The position numbers and the translations under genes are program-made. Below are positions 26,278 through 34,962 of a stretch of DNA of 64,000 bases, one piece after another (the stretch's first letter is position 1; every line of letters starts with the position of its first letter). This DNA comes from Coleofasciculus sp937127375. Its GTDB lineage: Bacteria > Cyanobacteriota > Cyanobacteriia > Cyanobacteriales > Coleofasciculaceae. The notes under the pieces were generated by a model. It saw only the letters and a program-made list of their open reading frames with translations. It had not been told where the DNA came from and searched no databases. The stretch lies in the NCBI GenBank assembly GCA_040218875.1, contig JAVJQP010000013.1. One strand, given 5' to 3'.

Positions 26278-27246
26278 TTAACCCAACATTTCCTGCGCCC
26301 GCTTAATATTTTTACGAACTGATTCGGCTGACGTATGCAGGGCGGTGAGTTCAGTATCCGTTAAGTTAATTTCTACAACTTTTTCGACACCACGACATCC
26401 TAACCGTATGGGGACACCAATGAAAATATCCTTCAAACCATATTCCCCGTCTAGATAAGACGACACAGGTAAAAGTCGCGACTGATTATGTAAAATGGCT
26501 TCCACCATGGCGCAAGTCGAGGACGCAGGCGCGGAATACGCGCCGCCAGTTTTCATCAGATTCACAATTTCTGCGCCACCATGACGAGTCCGATCGACTA
26601 AACGATCAACTGTTTCCTTATCCATCAGTTCAGTAATCGGAATTCCTCGCACCGTCGAGTAGCGGGGTAAAGGTACCATTAAATCCCCATGACCCCCTAA
26701 GACTAACCCACTGACATCCGCAATCGATACCCCTAATTCCATCGCAATGAAGGTTTGGAAACGGGCAGAATCCAGCATTCCCGCCATTCCCATCACCCGT
26801 GACGCGGGTAATCCTAATGTTTGCCAGACCAAGTAGGTCATCACATCCAGGGGATTTGTGACAATAATATACAAGGCATCCGGCGATCGCGCGATCGCTT
26901 TTTCTGCTACCTCCACCGCAATCTTGGCATTAATTTTGAGCAAATCATCTCGATTCATCCCCGGTTTACGGGGTAAACCCGCCGTGATGATCACCACATC
27001 AGACCCGGTGGTATCCATATAATCATTGGTGCCAATAATCTCGCGATTGTGACAATCCATCCCCTGTGCCTCCATTAAATCTAGGGCAATACCTTGGGGA
27101 ATACCGGGAACAATGTCTAAAAGTACCACATTTGCCAAATTGCGTTGGGCAATCCGGTGCGCCAACGTGCTACCGACGTGACCCGCACCAATCACGGTGA
27201 CGCGGTGATCATTGCAGGCGATAGGTAAATTCGAGGAAGATGCCAT
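26278..27246 (-). CDS. mdh: Malate dehydrogenase
   Basis: The 322-residue enzyme of the LDH-like malate dehydrogenase group has the NAD-binding loop VIGAGHVGSTLA, the Arg-bearing loop LPRKPGMNRDDLL, and the proton-relay His in LGGHGDLMVP. The frame extends 21 codons upstream to another ATG, but that stretch has no conserved features, so the ATG at 27246 (MASSSNLPIACNDH) is preferred. It interconverts malate and oxaloacetate in the cytoplasm. ndhO lies 141 bp beyond on the same strand; that is probably coincidence. Confidence 0.94.
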   Translation of the reverse strand: MASSSNLPIACNDHRVTVIGAGHVGSTLAHRIAQRNLANVVLLDIVPGIPQGIALDLMEAQGMDCHNREIIGTNDYMDTTGSDVVIITAGLPRKPGMNRDDLLKINAKIAVEVAEKAIARSPDALYIIVTNPLDVMTYLVWQTLGLPASRVMGMAGMLDSARFQTFIAMELGVSIADVSGLVLGGHGDLMVPLPRYSTVRGIPITELMDKETVDRLVDRTRHGGAEIVNLMKTGGAYSAPASSTCAMVEAILHNQSRLLPVSSYLDGEYGLKDIFIGVPIRLGCRGVEKVVEINLTDTELTALHTSAESVRKNIKRAQEMLG

Positions 27247-27386
27247 GGCTATAGATCGATTCTGCGATCGCGACGATACAACTAACGTGGCACAGCTAAC
27301 ATGGCGCAATTTTACAGCTTTTTTGGGCGCAAGCCTGGATTTTTGACCAGGCTAATCGAGCAAATTAGGCGTGTCACGCTACTACT

Positions 27387-27605
27387 TTAGCTAGTGACTT
27401 CGAGTTGGTCTAGACGAAACCAAATATTCGGGGTCGGTACATAAAACTTGACTAAGACATAGTCACCCCGGGTATCGACCACCTCCCCATCACTTTCAAA
27501 CAGGTAAGGAGGAAAGCGAGTATCACTGGCTTTAGCTTCCACACTATTATCCAACGTTTCGCGATTTACGCGCACTAATGATCCTTTTTTGAGTTTGCCT
27601 GCCAT
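27387..27605 (-). CDS. ndhO: NAD(P)H-quinone oxidoreductase subunit O
   Basis: The 72-residue product starts MAGKLKKGSLVRVNRETLDN and ends NIWFRLDQLEVTS, matching NdhO of the cyanobacterial and chloroplast NDH-1 complex. The subunit is peripheral and affects cyclic electron flow. Its length is normal. An SH3-like beta fold is expected. Confidence 0.95.
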   Translation of the reverse strand: MAGKLKKGSLVRVNRETLDNSVEAKASDTRFPPYLFESDGEVVDTRGDYVLVKFYVPTPNIWFRLDQLEVTS

Positions 27606-27743
27606 TATTTATCCCTAATATCGATATGAGTAAACGCTTTCCAGCCATTATCCCTCATATATTAACGAGGGATCGATAAAAAGTATGTACCGTTAGCTTG
27701 CAGCAAAGCAGAGATTGATCCGATTAGCCAGCGTCAGATTGCC

Positions 27744-28037
27744 GTGAGTCGTTACGATGAACGCGATGGCTGGATTGATGGTTATATTGACCTTTGGTTA
27801 GATGATTCGACAATGGTTGACCTAACCCCCCCAGCCCCCCTTCCCTCGCAGGGAAGGGGGGAGCAAGAATTCCCTGTTGCAGCAAAGGAAATGAAAGAAT
27901 ATTGCTCCCCTCTCCTTGCAGGAGAGGGGCTGGGGGAGAGGTCAAAAAAATCGCCGCTTCTGGAAATTCTGGAAGCGACACGGGGTAAAAGTGAAGATGA
28001 GGATAGAGATTACTTTGTAGTAATTTATCATAGCTAG
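27744..28037 (+). pseudogene. Probable gene remnant interrupted by a TIR-bounded repeat
   Basis: A 97-codon frame from a GTG encodes DERDGWIDGYIDLWLDD, then runs through a 127-bp repeat element, and ends LLEILEATRGKSEDEDRDYFVVIYHS. The flanks look coding, and the frame is already open upstream of the GTG (27661-27743), whereas the middle is the translated repeat. The original gene is probably broken. I cannot assign the flanks to a family. Confidence 0.45.
27818..27944. mobile_element. 127-bp MITE-like element with terminal inverted repeats
   Basis: It begins TGACCTAACCCCCCCAGCCC and ends GGGGCTGGGGGAGAGGTCA, inverted repeats of about 20 bp with a few mismatches. Each half can also fold by itself: CCCCCTTCCC..GGGAAGGGGG on the left and CCCCTCTCCT..AGGAGAGGGG on the right. 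A clear target-site duplication is not visible. It lies inside an open frame. Confidence 0.8.
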
Positions 28038-28291
28038 TCTAGAAGATGCAAAACTTCCCTAAACTCCTCATAACTAATTTGGCGATCGCGGTTGGTGTCG
28101 GCTAGCTTCAGCATTGCCTCAATTTCAGCGTGAGTAACTTGGGAATTAATCTCTCGCAAACAAACTTCTAATTCTTCGCCACTAATGTAACCTGACTCAT
28201 CCTTGTCCAAAAGCCGAAAATATGCCATTAGGCGCTCGTCTTCGTCTAAATGTTTGAATGAATCAAAGCTATGGCTCATCATCCGCCACAA
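28034..28291 (-). CDS. Two-EF-hand calcium-binding domain protein, possibly the out-of-frame tail of the upstream gene
   Basis: From a TTG start the product is 85 residues and has two canonical EF-hand loops, DKDESGYISGEE and DTNRDRQISYEE, with acidic residues at positions 1, 3, 5 and 12. It should bind calcium. The same frame stays open upstream to a TAA at 28412-28414, encoding about 40 more residues that look coding (ESKSIEQARQDYGVTTTEEA). That stretch has no ATG, GTG or TTG, and it overlaps the end of the polyferredoxin gene. A +1 frameshift would fuse the two proteins. Confidence 0.75.
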   Translation of the reverse strand: MWRMMSHSFDSFKHLDEDERLMAYFRLLDKDESGYISGEELEVCLREINSQVTHAEIEAMLKLADTNRDRQISYEEFREVLHLLD

Positions 28292-28379
28292 CTGATGCGG
28301 ATCAGTTTGTTTAATAATCTCGGCTTCCTCCGTTGTAGTAACCCCGTAATCTTGGCGAGCCTGCTCAATGCTTTTTGAT

Positions 28380-29531
28380 TCACGTTTCGATAATTGCTTG
28401 AGGTTCTTGACTTAGGGGTTGCTGCTGGCGTCGCTGAACCGCATTATAGCGTTTTTCTATACTACTTCCTATGCTAGATCCGGCAAATGCAAATGCGGCT
28501 AATGTCAGCGGAACAGCGACTAACTTAGGCAGGGGAATTGCCTGATTTGCCAGATAAAATCCTGGACTCATTAATGTAGCTAGCTGATTTTCTTGATGCG
28601 CCCAAACGCCAGAGAAATAGTAGTCCCAATTCCCGGCATAAAGATAATAATAAATGAAGTAACCCAAGACCAATCCGACATAACCGTAGTAGAGCCACTG
28701 CTGTTGCGGTTGCATAATCGTTTCCCAGTAGGAACGCTCCGCATCAATATCAATACAGGGACTCTGACAAGCCACACAAGCACTCTGTTCTTCGCCTTTT
28801 TTGTTTAGGGTGCGACACATCGATTGCGTAATCTTTTGGCGATCTTCCTCATGAGCTGTTCTCGTCAACAATCCTCTAGGTTCAGCATAAATTTTTTGCA
28901 CCGGAGCCATGGGACAGAAATACTGACACCAGGATTTACCCTCATAGAGGTAGCCCACTACAATTGCCCCGATAATAGTTGTTACTAAAAAAAATGCCAA
29001 GGCTGTGCGATCGGAATTGACGAACAAAATTCTGCTACATAATCCTAGATAAAACAGTCCAAATTGGAGATGCAAATGATTCCGACCTAACCAGGAATTT
29101 TGAGTCACTTTTACTCCCTGATAGCGTACTTTCCCAGTTCGAGGATGAACTCGTCGTTGTTTCCGTTGCCATCCCAAAGCGCGAGGAATTTGGGACAGGA
29201 ATGACAATGGACATATCCGACGCCATAATTCATGTCCAAATACCAACAAAATGAAAATAGCGGCGGGGACAATTATGCCCCAAAAAATAGGCGCTCCCAA
29301 GGCATAAGGACTCTCTTCTATACAAGTTCCCTGAACATTTACACAAATAGTAGGGTCAATTATTAAAGGACTAATTGTATTGTCAGGAGTGGTTAATTCA
29401 GGAGAGAAAGGGTCATAGAACAACGAAAGAATTAGCAACAACCAACCAATGGTCAGCAGCCATCGAACTCGGTGCATTTGGCGTTCCGATATTTGCATCC
29501 TATTAAATGTTAAATTCGCCAGCAGTATCAT
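28380..29531 (-). CDS. Membrane-bound 4Fe-4S polyferredoxin-like protein
   Basis: The 383-residue protein has about five membrane segments (near residues 27-42, 80-100, 150-190, 270-295 and 335-355). Between them are two iron-sulfur ligand groups: CQYFCPMAP and CVACQSPCID. The layout resembles the NapH/NosR/FixG type of quinol-linked membrane ferredoxin proteins. Electron partners are not encoded nearby. The start may be the given ATG or the one 11 codons later (MQISERQMHRV). Its stop (28380-28382) falls inside an upstream extension of the EF-hand frame. Confidence 0.85.
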   Translation of the reverse strand: MILLANLTFNRMQISERQMHRVRWLLTIGWLLLILSLFYDPFSPELTTPDNTISPLIIDPTICVNVQGTCIEESPYALGAPIFWGIIVPAAIFILLVFGHELWRRICPLSFLSQIPRALGWQRKQRRVHPRTGKVRYQGVKVTQNSWLGRNHLHLQFGLFYLGLCSRILFVNSDRTALAFFLVTTIIGAIVVGYLYEGKSWCQYFCPMAPVQKIYAEPRGLLTRTAHEEDRQKITQSMCRTLNKKGEEQSACVACQSPCIDIDAERSYWETIMQPQQQWLYYGYVGLVLGYFIYYYLYAGNWDYYFSGVWAHQENQLATLMSPGFYLANQAIPLPKLVAVPLTLAAFAFAGSSIGSSIEKRYNAVQRRQQQPLSQEPQAIIET

Positions 29532-29657
29532 AGGGGTCTTGGCTAGTCCCGTACTTAATGTGCTAAATTGTTAGTTTTATTGGTATAGCTTGAATCCTCG
29601 TCTCACAACCTTAGCAATACCTTAATCCTTCAATTCTTACACACCGGAACTGAAATC

Positions 29658-30521
29658 TTACGCCTTGGTCGTTGGTGACTGGCAGTGTGGGCAAAAATGA
29701 GACGAACGCCCGGACAACTTAATCCGCTCAATCGGGGTCTCACAGACGCGACAAGGCTGTCCTGTGCGACCATAGACCCAAGCGACTCCACTGTAATTGC
29801 CATTGACGCCCTGGACATTGAGGAAGCTGCTGAAGGTTGTGCCACCCGCCTCAATCCCTGCTTTTAACACTTGAATAATCCCTTGGTGTAGACGTTCAAT
29901 TTGATCTACACTTAATCGGGCGCAAACCGTTTGAGGATGAATCCCACTCACGAATAAGGCTTCATCAGCGTAGATATTCCCCACACCTGCAACCAGGGAT
30001 TGGTCGAGGAGGGCGGTTTTGATCGAACGCTGAGATGTTTTCAGCTTCTGAGTCAAATACTCTGGAGAGAAAGCTTCTGAGAAAGGTTCAGGTCCTAAAT
30101 TTTGCAATCCCGTGATAATGCGATCGCACGCTTCCCCCGGCGGTACCCACCACATCCGACCAAAGGTGCGTTGATCCACAAAGCGCAATTCCTGTCCTTG
30201 AGGAAAAAACAACCGCACTCGCGTATGCTTCTGTAAGGGTTCCGTTTGCTGAATCCATAGGAGTTGACCACTCATCCGCAGATGTACCCCTAACCAGCCA
30301 GCATCCCCATTTTCAGAGTGGCTAAGTTTAGCCAGCAGATATTTGCCCCGTCGGTGCCAATCGGTAATTTTCGTCTGCTTCACACCCTGCCAAAATGCCG
30401 CCACAGAAACAGGGTAGGCAATGGTGCGCGAGAGCAACACATCCCCACCCTGAATAGCCTGGGTCAGCGTAATTTGCTTTAGACCCAGACGAATTGTTTC
30501 CACTTCCGGCAATTCAGGCAC
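29658..30521 (-). CDS. mutM: Formamidopyrimidine-DNA glycosylase
   Basis: The 287-residue enzyme removes oxidised purines such as 8-oxoguanine and cuts the strand. The N-terminus PELPEVETIRLGL carries the catalytic Pro and Glu; the conserved NIYADEALF and the C-terminal zinc finger CRVCETPIERI..HFCPHC are complete. It lies 22 bp downstream of psaE on the same strand; that pairing is common in cyanobacteria. Confidence 0.97.
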   Translation of the reverse strand: MPELPEVETIRLGLKQITLTQAIQGGDVLLSRTIAYPVSVAAFWQGVKQTKITDWHRRGKYLLAKLSHSENGDAGWLGVHLRMSGQLLWIQQTEPLQKHTRVRLFFPQGQELRFVDQRTFGRMWWVPPGEACDRIITGLQNLGPEPFSEAFSPEYLTQKLKTSQRSIKTALLDQSLVAGVGNIYADEALFVSGIHPQTVCARLSVDQIERLHQGIIQVLKAGIEAGGTTFSSFLNVQGVNGNYSGVAWVYGRTGQPCRVCETPIERIKLSGRSSHFCPHCQSPTTKA

Positions 30522-30543
30522 GGCTTCGGGTGATTCCGTTCCG

Positions 30544-30759
30544 TTACTTCTTCTTCTTCTTCCCTGGTGCCACGACTACCAGTTCGTTTTCAGCAAAGTT
30601 ATTGGTATTGATGCCGGCATAGTTGACTTTATCGAAACGGACGATGACAGGATAGATAATGCCGCTCTTGTCTACGGTTGCCACAGTTCCGACATCGTTA
30701 TACCAATAGGATTCTTTGCGCTTAATCCGAACTTTTGCGCCGCGTGTTACTTCTGCCAT
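30544..30759 (-). CDS. psaE: Photosystem I reaction centre subunit IV
   Basis: The 71-residue product AEVTRGAKVRIKRKESYWYNDVGTVATVD..YAGINTNNFAENELVVV is the SH3-like PsaE on the stromal/cytoplasmic face of photosystem I, which helps ferredoxin docking. The lysine-rich end is normal. Upstream of it is a 275-bp region that holds its promoter and a repeat; mutM follows in the same direction. Confidence 0.98.
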   Translation of the reverse strand: MAEVTRGAKVRIKRKESYWYNDVGTVATVDKSGIIYPVIVRFDKVNYAGINTNNFAENELVVVAPGKKKKK

Positions 30760-30935
30760 ATCAATTTTTCCCTTACGAATCTAGTTTTACAGCGTACTAC
30801 TGGATGAGGGGTGTCTGCTTACTCTTTATTTTAAGTTTTATTACAAAGATGAGTTGAGAAACGCCTTGTTTCCAGAGATAGAGAGAGATAGGGCAGATGC
30901 TGGGGGGCGGGGGTACTGGGGGAGTGTTGAGTGTG

Positions 30936-31000
30936 TAGGGGCGGGTTTCACTACTATCCTTTCTGATCTCACCCAGATTTGACTAAACCCGCCCCGACTT
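30936..31000. repeat. GGGCGGGTTT element, variant with CACTACTAT
   Basis: GTAGGGGCGGGTTTCACTAC at the left and GACTAAACCCGCCCCGACTT at the right. A closely similar copy is at 43675-43738. It lies between psaE and the DUF6391 gene. Confidence 0.85.
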
Positions 31001-31034
31001 AGTGTTAACCTTCCTACCTTCTACCCTTTTGAGC

Positions 31035-31691
31035 CTAATCCCGCCATCGCACCTGTACGAAATAAGCAGGTCGTCCCCAGATATCGGAGGTATCGCTAAT
31101 ATCCTCAACAGCCAGATTAAAAGGAATCGCCGTGGTGAGGTAGCGTTGAGCCAGGATACCAATGTCAGGGGTAAGTTGGGTGGCTGTAGCGGTGGCTAGA
31201 CCTAAACCAATCAGTTGCTCAATCGGACCACGGGGTAGGAGAAGATGAGCGCCTAGGGCTAATCCAGCCGTTAACATCATGCCAACGGAGAGATTCGTAC
31301 CGCAACGAGGATGTACCGCTAAATTCCATTCCCCTTGGGTGAGACGATTCAACGCCAGAGGAACCGCACGTCTCAAGTCCGATACATTCACCTCACCATA
31401 GAGGTAAAATCCTTGTTCAGTAGATAAACCACCTAAAGTATCATTATCCATCTCATGCACGGTGGTAGCTGTACCCGCACGACTGCGACTAGGGCGTGAC
31501 GTATAGTTGGCATTGGCTAAATCAGCCAGAACCCAAACCGTTGCATGTTCAAGAGCGTGAACCTGACGCAACATTAACAATTCTTTTAACCCTGGTACAA
31601 AAGGCAGTTGCTTGAGTAAGTCTGTATCTTGACTGGGATAGGGTGTAGGAACGTTAAAATCCCACGTCTGAGCAGAAGTCGTATAAGTCAT
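31035..31691 (-). CDS. DUF6391-type membrane protein
   Basis: The 218-residue product starts MTYTTSAQTWDFNVP. It has the conserved RQVHALEHATVWVLADL motif (His-Glu-His), RCGTNLSVGMMLTAGLALG in a membrane segment, and a second hydrophobic segment LIGLGLATATATQLTPDIG. These match DUF6391 proteins of cyanobacteria; function unknown. The frame continues 59 codons upstream, but that part translates a dispersed palindrome (31788-31807) and is not gene. Confidence 0.8.
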   Translation of the reverse strand: MTYTTSAQTWDFNVPTPYPSQDTDLLKQLPFVPGLKELLMLRQVHALEHATVWVLADLANANYTSRPSRSRAGTATTVHEMDNDTLGGLSTEQGFYLYGEVNVSDLRRAVPLALNRLTQGEWNLAVHPRCGTNLSVGMMLTAGLALGAHLLLPRGPIEQLIGLGLATATATQLTPDIGILAQRYLTTAIPFNLAVEDISDTSDIWGRPAYFVQVRWRD

Positions 31692-32153
31692 GGCAGGATG
31701 TACTATCAAACTCGCCGATATTCTTTTCACTGTAGCGTTGGTTATTGAAGAAGTCAGGAAAAATGTACCATTGCTCCCCCAGCTCCCAGACGTGCCATGG
31801 CACGTCTCTACATTGCTCCCTCTGCTCCCATAACGACGCGATACAATACCAGGTAAGCATCTAGACACCGTACATCTTATTCGTGCCGATAACCAACAGT
31901 GGTGTCAATACTGCTTGGATAAGACTGATCCCCCCTAGTCCCCGGAGAATAAAAAGCATAAGCAATATCTGGTTTCCCTGTGTCAAAAAGCGAAGCCTCC
32001 TCTGGCTTCCCGATTAAGCAAAAACGAACCCTTCTCTAGCTTTCACCTTTTGAAGAGAAAGGGAAAGGGGATCTATAAGGGAAGAGGGAGATCTGAATTT
32101 GACAGATGTGCCATGGCACGTCTCTAGCTAACGTTTGACGTTTGACTTACCTC
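31692..32153. other. Intergenic region with two AGACGT..ACGTCT palindromes
   Basis: AGACGTGCCATGGCACGTCT at 31788-31807 is perfect. A second copy at 32104-32123 differs by one base (AGATGT). The rest holds purine-rich and CTCCCCCAGCTCCC low-complexity runs. No gene is seen. Confidence 0.7.
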
Positions 32154-33971
32154 ATGAGTAATTTTCCAGACTTATCCAGCCACGGTTTCAGGGTTGTTCG
32201 AGAATTAGGTCATAATCGCGCCGGTGGGAGAGTCACCTACCTAGCGGTGCCAATTCCGCCCCTGACGTCAGAGGGAACGCTGAAAGAACCTGTTGTGATT
32301 AAACAGTTTCAGTTTGCCCAAAGTGAGGCACATTGGTCAGATTATGACGCCATCGAACGGGAAATTCAAGTGTTACGTGGATTGAATCATCCAGGAATTC
32401 CCCGTTATTTGGATTCGTTTCAAACTGAAACGGGGTTTTGTTTAGTCCAGGATTATAAAAAAGCCGCGTCTTTAGCAGTGCGGCGTAGTTTTGATCCCGA
32501 TGAGATTAAGCAAATTGCTGTTTCATTACTCAACATTCTCATTTATTTACAAAATCGCATTCCGCCAATTAGTCATCGGGATATTAAACCGGAAAATATC
32601 CTAGTCGATGATGAGTTGAATGTATATCTGGTTGATTTTGGCTTGGCGCATATCGGCGGGAGTGAAATTGCCATGAGTAGTGTGGCGAAGGGGACGATTG
32701 GGTTCATCGCTCCGGAATTGCTGTTTAATCAACAAGTGAGTGAAGCCTCTGATCTGTATGGCTTAGGCGCAACGCTGATTTGTTTGCTGACAGGTATTGC
32801 TTCAACTGATATTAGTCAGTTAATTGATGAAGACTATCGGATTAATTTTAAACATCGGGTTACTCGGTTGAGTTTGCGGTGGATTGAGTGGCTGCAAAGG
32901 ATGGTTGAACTGAAACCCAAAGACCGTTTTCTGGATGCGGAAACCGCTTTAGAGGCGCTGAACCCGATTTATGTGATTCGAGTGCCGGAGGTAAATATCA
33001 ATGTCCCGTGTTTAGAGTTTACGGCGAAGAAATTAGGGGAAAAGATAACTAAAAAGGTCATTTTGACGAACTCTGTTCCCGATACGGTATTAGAAAGCCG
33101 TTGGCAAATTGCTCCTCATTTGAGTGATCCGCCCCACACGCCTGATTTTCATGAATGGATTTACTTTGAACAAACTCATTTTGTCAGCAATCAAGTGCTG
33201 TGCAAAATTACCGTGGATACGCGCAAGCTGATGGCGAATAAGTTGTATGAACGGGAGATATTAATTCATAGCAATTCCCATCCAGAAACCCAAAGCTTAA
33301 CCCTAAACGTGAAGACAGCCCCAGTGCCGATTCCAGCGAAGAAATTGCCCTATTTTTCGGTAGGATTATTGATTTTCTTTGCCACCGCCGCCACCTGGGT
33401 GGAAACAATGGCATGGGATAGTATTGTACGTCATAGTGGCACAGTCGGTGTTGCGATCGCAGTTTTCATTTCGATGTTAGTGGCGGGATTGGGACTCGTG
33501 GCGGCGATTACGTCGGGGTGGATTAGTCAGGGGATGGCAAAGGTGCGATCGCGGTTTGGGGTTAAGGTGAAAGCCCTAGATACCGTAGCCGCTGTTTTTT
33601 TTGCGGGTGTCGCAGCAATCTTTGTGGCACGATTTGGCGCTCAATTCCGGGCGACGGATATGGCAATTGCGGCATTTGCGGCGGTGGATGCGGTGGTATT
33701 TATGGCGGCGTTTGAAGGGGAAGGTGTGGCTCAAAGTTGTGTGCAACGGGGGTTTAGTCAAGGATTGGCGTTTGGGGTTTCTGTCTTATCCGCCGCCTTG
33801 GGAATTAGTTTAGGAATGGCTTTAAAGTTAGGGGTAGTTAATGGGATGGTTTTGGGGGCAATTTTAGGCACAGGTTTTCCTTTAGCTACGTTAATTTTAT
33901 ATCCACCATTGGATCGAGCGAAACGGATTGCCCGTTATCGCAAATTTGAGCGGAATTTAATTAAACCGTAA
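32154..33971 (+). CDS. Membrane-anchored serine/threonine protein kinase
   Basis: The 605-residue protein starts with a kinase domain (about 10-275): ATP Lys50 in VVIKQF, HRDIKPENILVD with catalytic Asp143, DFGLA with Asp161, and APELLF. A beta-rich region follows (about 280-400). The C-terminal third is highly hydrophobic, with about six segments rich in Ala, Gly and Val (about 407-595). All catalytic residues are present. The upstream TTG frame extension is only four codons. The substrate is unknown and no phosphatase is nearby. Confidence 0.92.
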   Translation: MSNFPDLSSHGFRVVRELGHNRAGGRVTYLAVPIPPLTSEGTLKEPVVIKQFQFAQSEAHWSDYDAIEREIQVLRGLNHPGIPRYLDSFQTETGFCLVQDYKKAASLAVRRSFDPDEIKQIAVSLLNILIYLQNRIPPISHRDIKPENILVDDELNVYLVDFGLAHIGGSEIAMSSVAKGTIGFIAPELLFNQQVSEASDLYGLGATLICLLTGIASTDISQLIDEDYRINFKHRVTRLSLRWIEWLQRMVELKPKDRFLDAETALEALNPIYVIRVPEVNINVPCLEFTAKKLGEKITKKVILTNSVPDTVLESRWQIAPHLSDPPHTPDFHEWIYFEQTHFVSNQVLCKITVDTRKLMANKLYEREILIHSNSHPETQSLTLNVKTAPVPIPAKKLPYFSVGLLIFFATAATWVETMAWDSIVRHSGTVGVAIAVFISMLVAGLGLVAAITSGWISQGMAKVRSRFGVKVKALDTVAAVFFAGVAAIFVARFGAQFRATDMAIAAFAAVDAVVFMAAFEGEGVAQSCVQRGFSQGLAFGVSVLSAALGISLGMALKLGVVNGMVLGAILGTGFPLATLILYPPLDRAKRIARYRKFERNLIKP

Positions 33972-33990
33972 TCAGAAGGCTGATGAATCA

Positions 33991-34088
33991 GGGCGGGTTT
34001 TGTTGAGCAGTTATCGGTGAGATAGGGCGGGTTTTGTTGTTCATTTATCGGTGACAAGTAGTTTGAGTGGCTAAACCCGCCCCTACAA
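33991..34088. repeat. Partial and complete GGGCGGGTTT elements in tandem
   Basis: A truncated copy (33991-34023) is followed at once by a full copy (34025-34088). The full copy differs at only about three bases from the one at 17569-17633, 16 kb away, so one of the two moved or was copied recently. Confidence 0.9.
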
Positions 34089-34261
34089 TACAATTGTTCC
34101 TAAATCCGCCCCTACCATTGCCGTGGCACGTCTTGACAGATTCCTATTGAAATACCAATGAAATTCGATGAACTGGATGCCAAAATGCGGGTTTATGAAA
34201 CCGCTCATGATCACTGCGTTTTGCCCGGGTTATACCGGATTATATATGATAGCGCGGTTAG

Positions 34262-34476
34262 TTAGACCTTTGGTCAATCTTCAACTTTCTCAATCCGGGC
34301 TATTTAGGCAAACAAGCCCACTTTCGTAAAGCCTTTGAACTTCCGATTCAAAAAGACAATAACCGCCGACAATCGACGGTGTTAAAGCAGTTAGTTCAAC
34401 CCTTGATTTTACGACGAGTGAAGACAGACAAACAGATTATTAAATATTTACCCGATAAACTTGAACACAAACAGTA
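34262..34476 (+). pseudogene. Broken copy of the SNF2 helicase gene
   Basis: These 215 bases match 37780-37994 inside the intact SNF2 gene with 15 differences by my count. Twelve are synonymous and three change residues (Thr to Ala, Gln to His, Asp to Tyr). The frame is intact and reads LDLWSIFNFLNPGYLG through to KLEHKQ, then hits TAA. It lacks a start and both ends of the gene. The excess of silent changes means this is a relic of a second helicase that was under selection while it diverged, not a fresh duplication. Confidence 0.9.
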
Positions 34477-34962
34477 ATCGCAAACACTTGGAGGACTGAC
34501 TGGGCAAGTTTGCTGTGCTATGGGATTATTTTCAAGGAAAAGGCTATTCAGATTGGTAAGTTCAGAGAGAGGACTTATATCTTTTATTTGATTTTCGCTT
34601 AGGGAAAGGCTATTCAGATTGGTAAGTCCAGAAATAGGATTAACATTTTTTATTTGGTTTTCGCCGAGATTAAGCTCAGTCAGATTGGTAAGTCCAGAGA
34701 GAGGAGTTACATCCTTTATTTGGTTACCGTAGAGGTTAAGCTCAGTGCGACTTGACAGATTAACTGAGGCTTGTTCACAATCACTTGTACCTGCTTTTTC
34801 CAACAGCACCTCCACTGTTTTTTGAGCCTCATCTGACAAGCTCTCACGCCATAGACACCACTGTTTAAACGGACTGCCCAGTCTGGGTTCAGCCGCTTGA
34901 GTCATTTCACATCCCCACCCCCAGATACTTAAGAAGAGGGTGATCCCACTAATCCATTTCAT
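34396..34962 (-). CDS. Exported leucine-rich-repeat protein with an altered C-terminus
   Basis: The 188-residue protein has a signal peptide (about 1-23) and a Cys-containing N-cap (WCLWRESLSDEAQ..DC). Four repeats of about 22 residues follow (LTELNLGENQIKNVNPISGL and similar). The natural end is expected near TCPVSPPSVCDY, a motif I recall closing other cyanobacterial proteins of this type. The last 20 or so residues (SGKYLIICLSVFTRR..) are encoded on the antisense strand of the SNF2 fragment, so the gene lost its stop by recombination and reads into foreign DNA. The remaining domain may still be functional. Confidence 0.8.
   Translation of the reverse strand: MKWISGITLFLSIWGWGCEMTQAAEPRLGSPFKQWCLWRESLSDEAQKTVEVLLEKAGTSDCEQASVNLSSRTELNLYGNQIKDVTPLSGLTNLTELNLGENQIKNVNPISGLTNLNSLSLSENQIKDISPLSELTNLNSLFLENNPIAQQTCPVSPPSVCDYCLCSSLSGKYLIICLSVFTRRKIKG

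Noticed and set aside
31692..31868. N-terminal extension of the DUF6391 protein
   Set aside because: The extra 59 codons translate a dispersed palindrome and low-complexity DNA; the family starts at the ATG at 31691.
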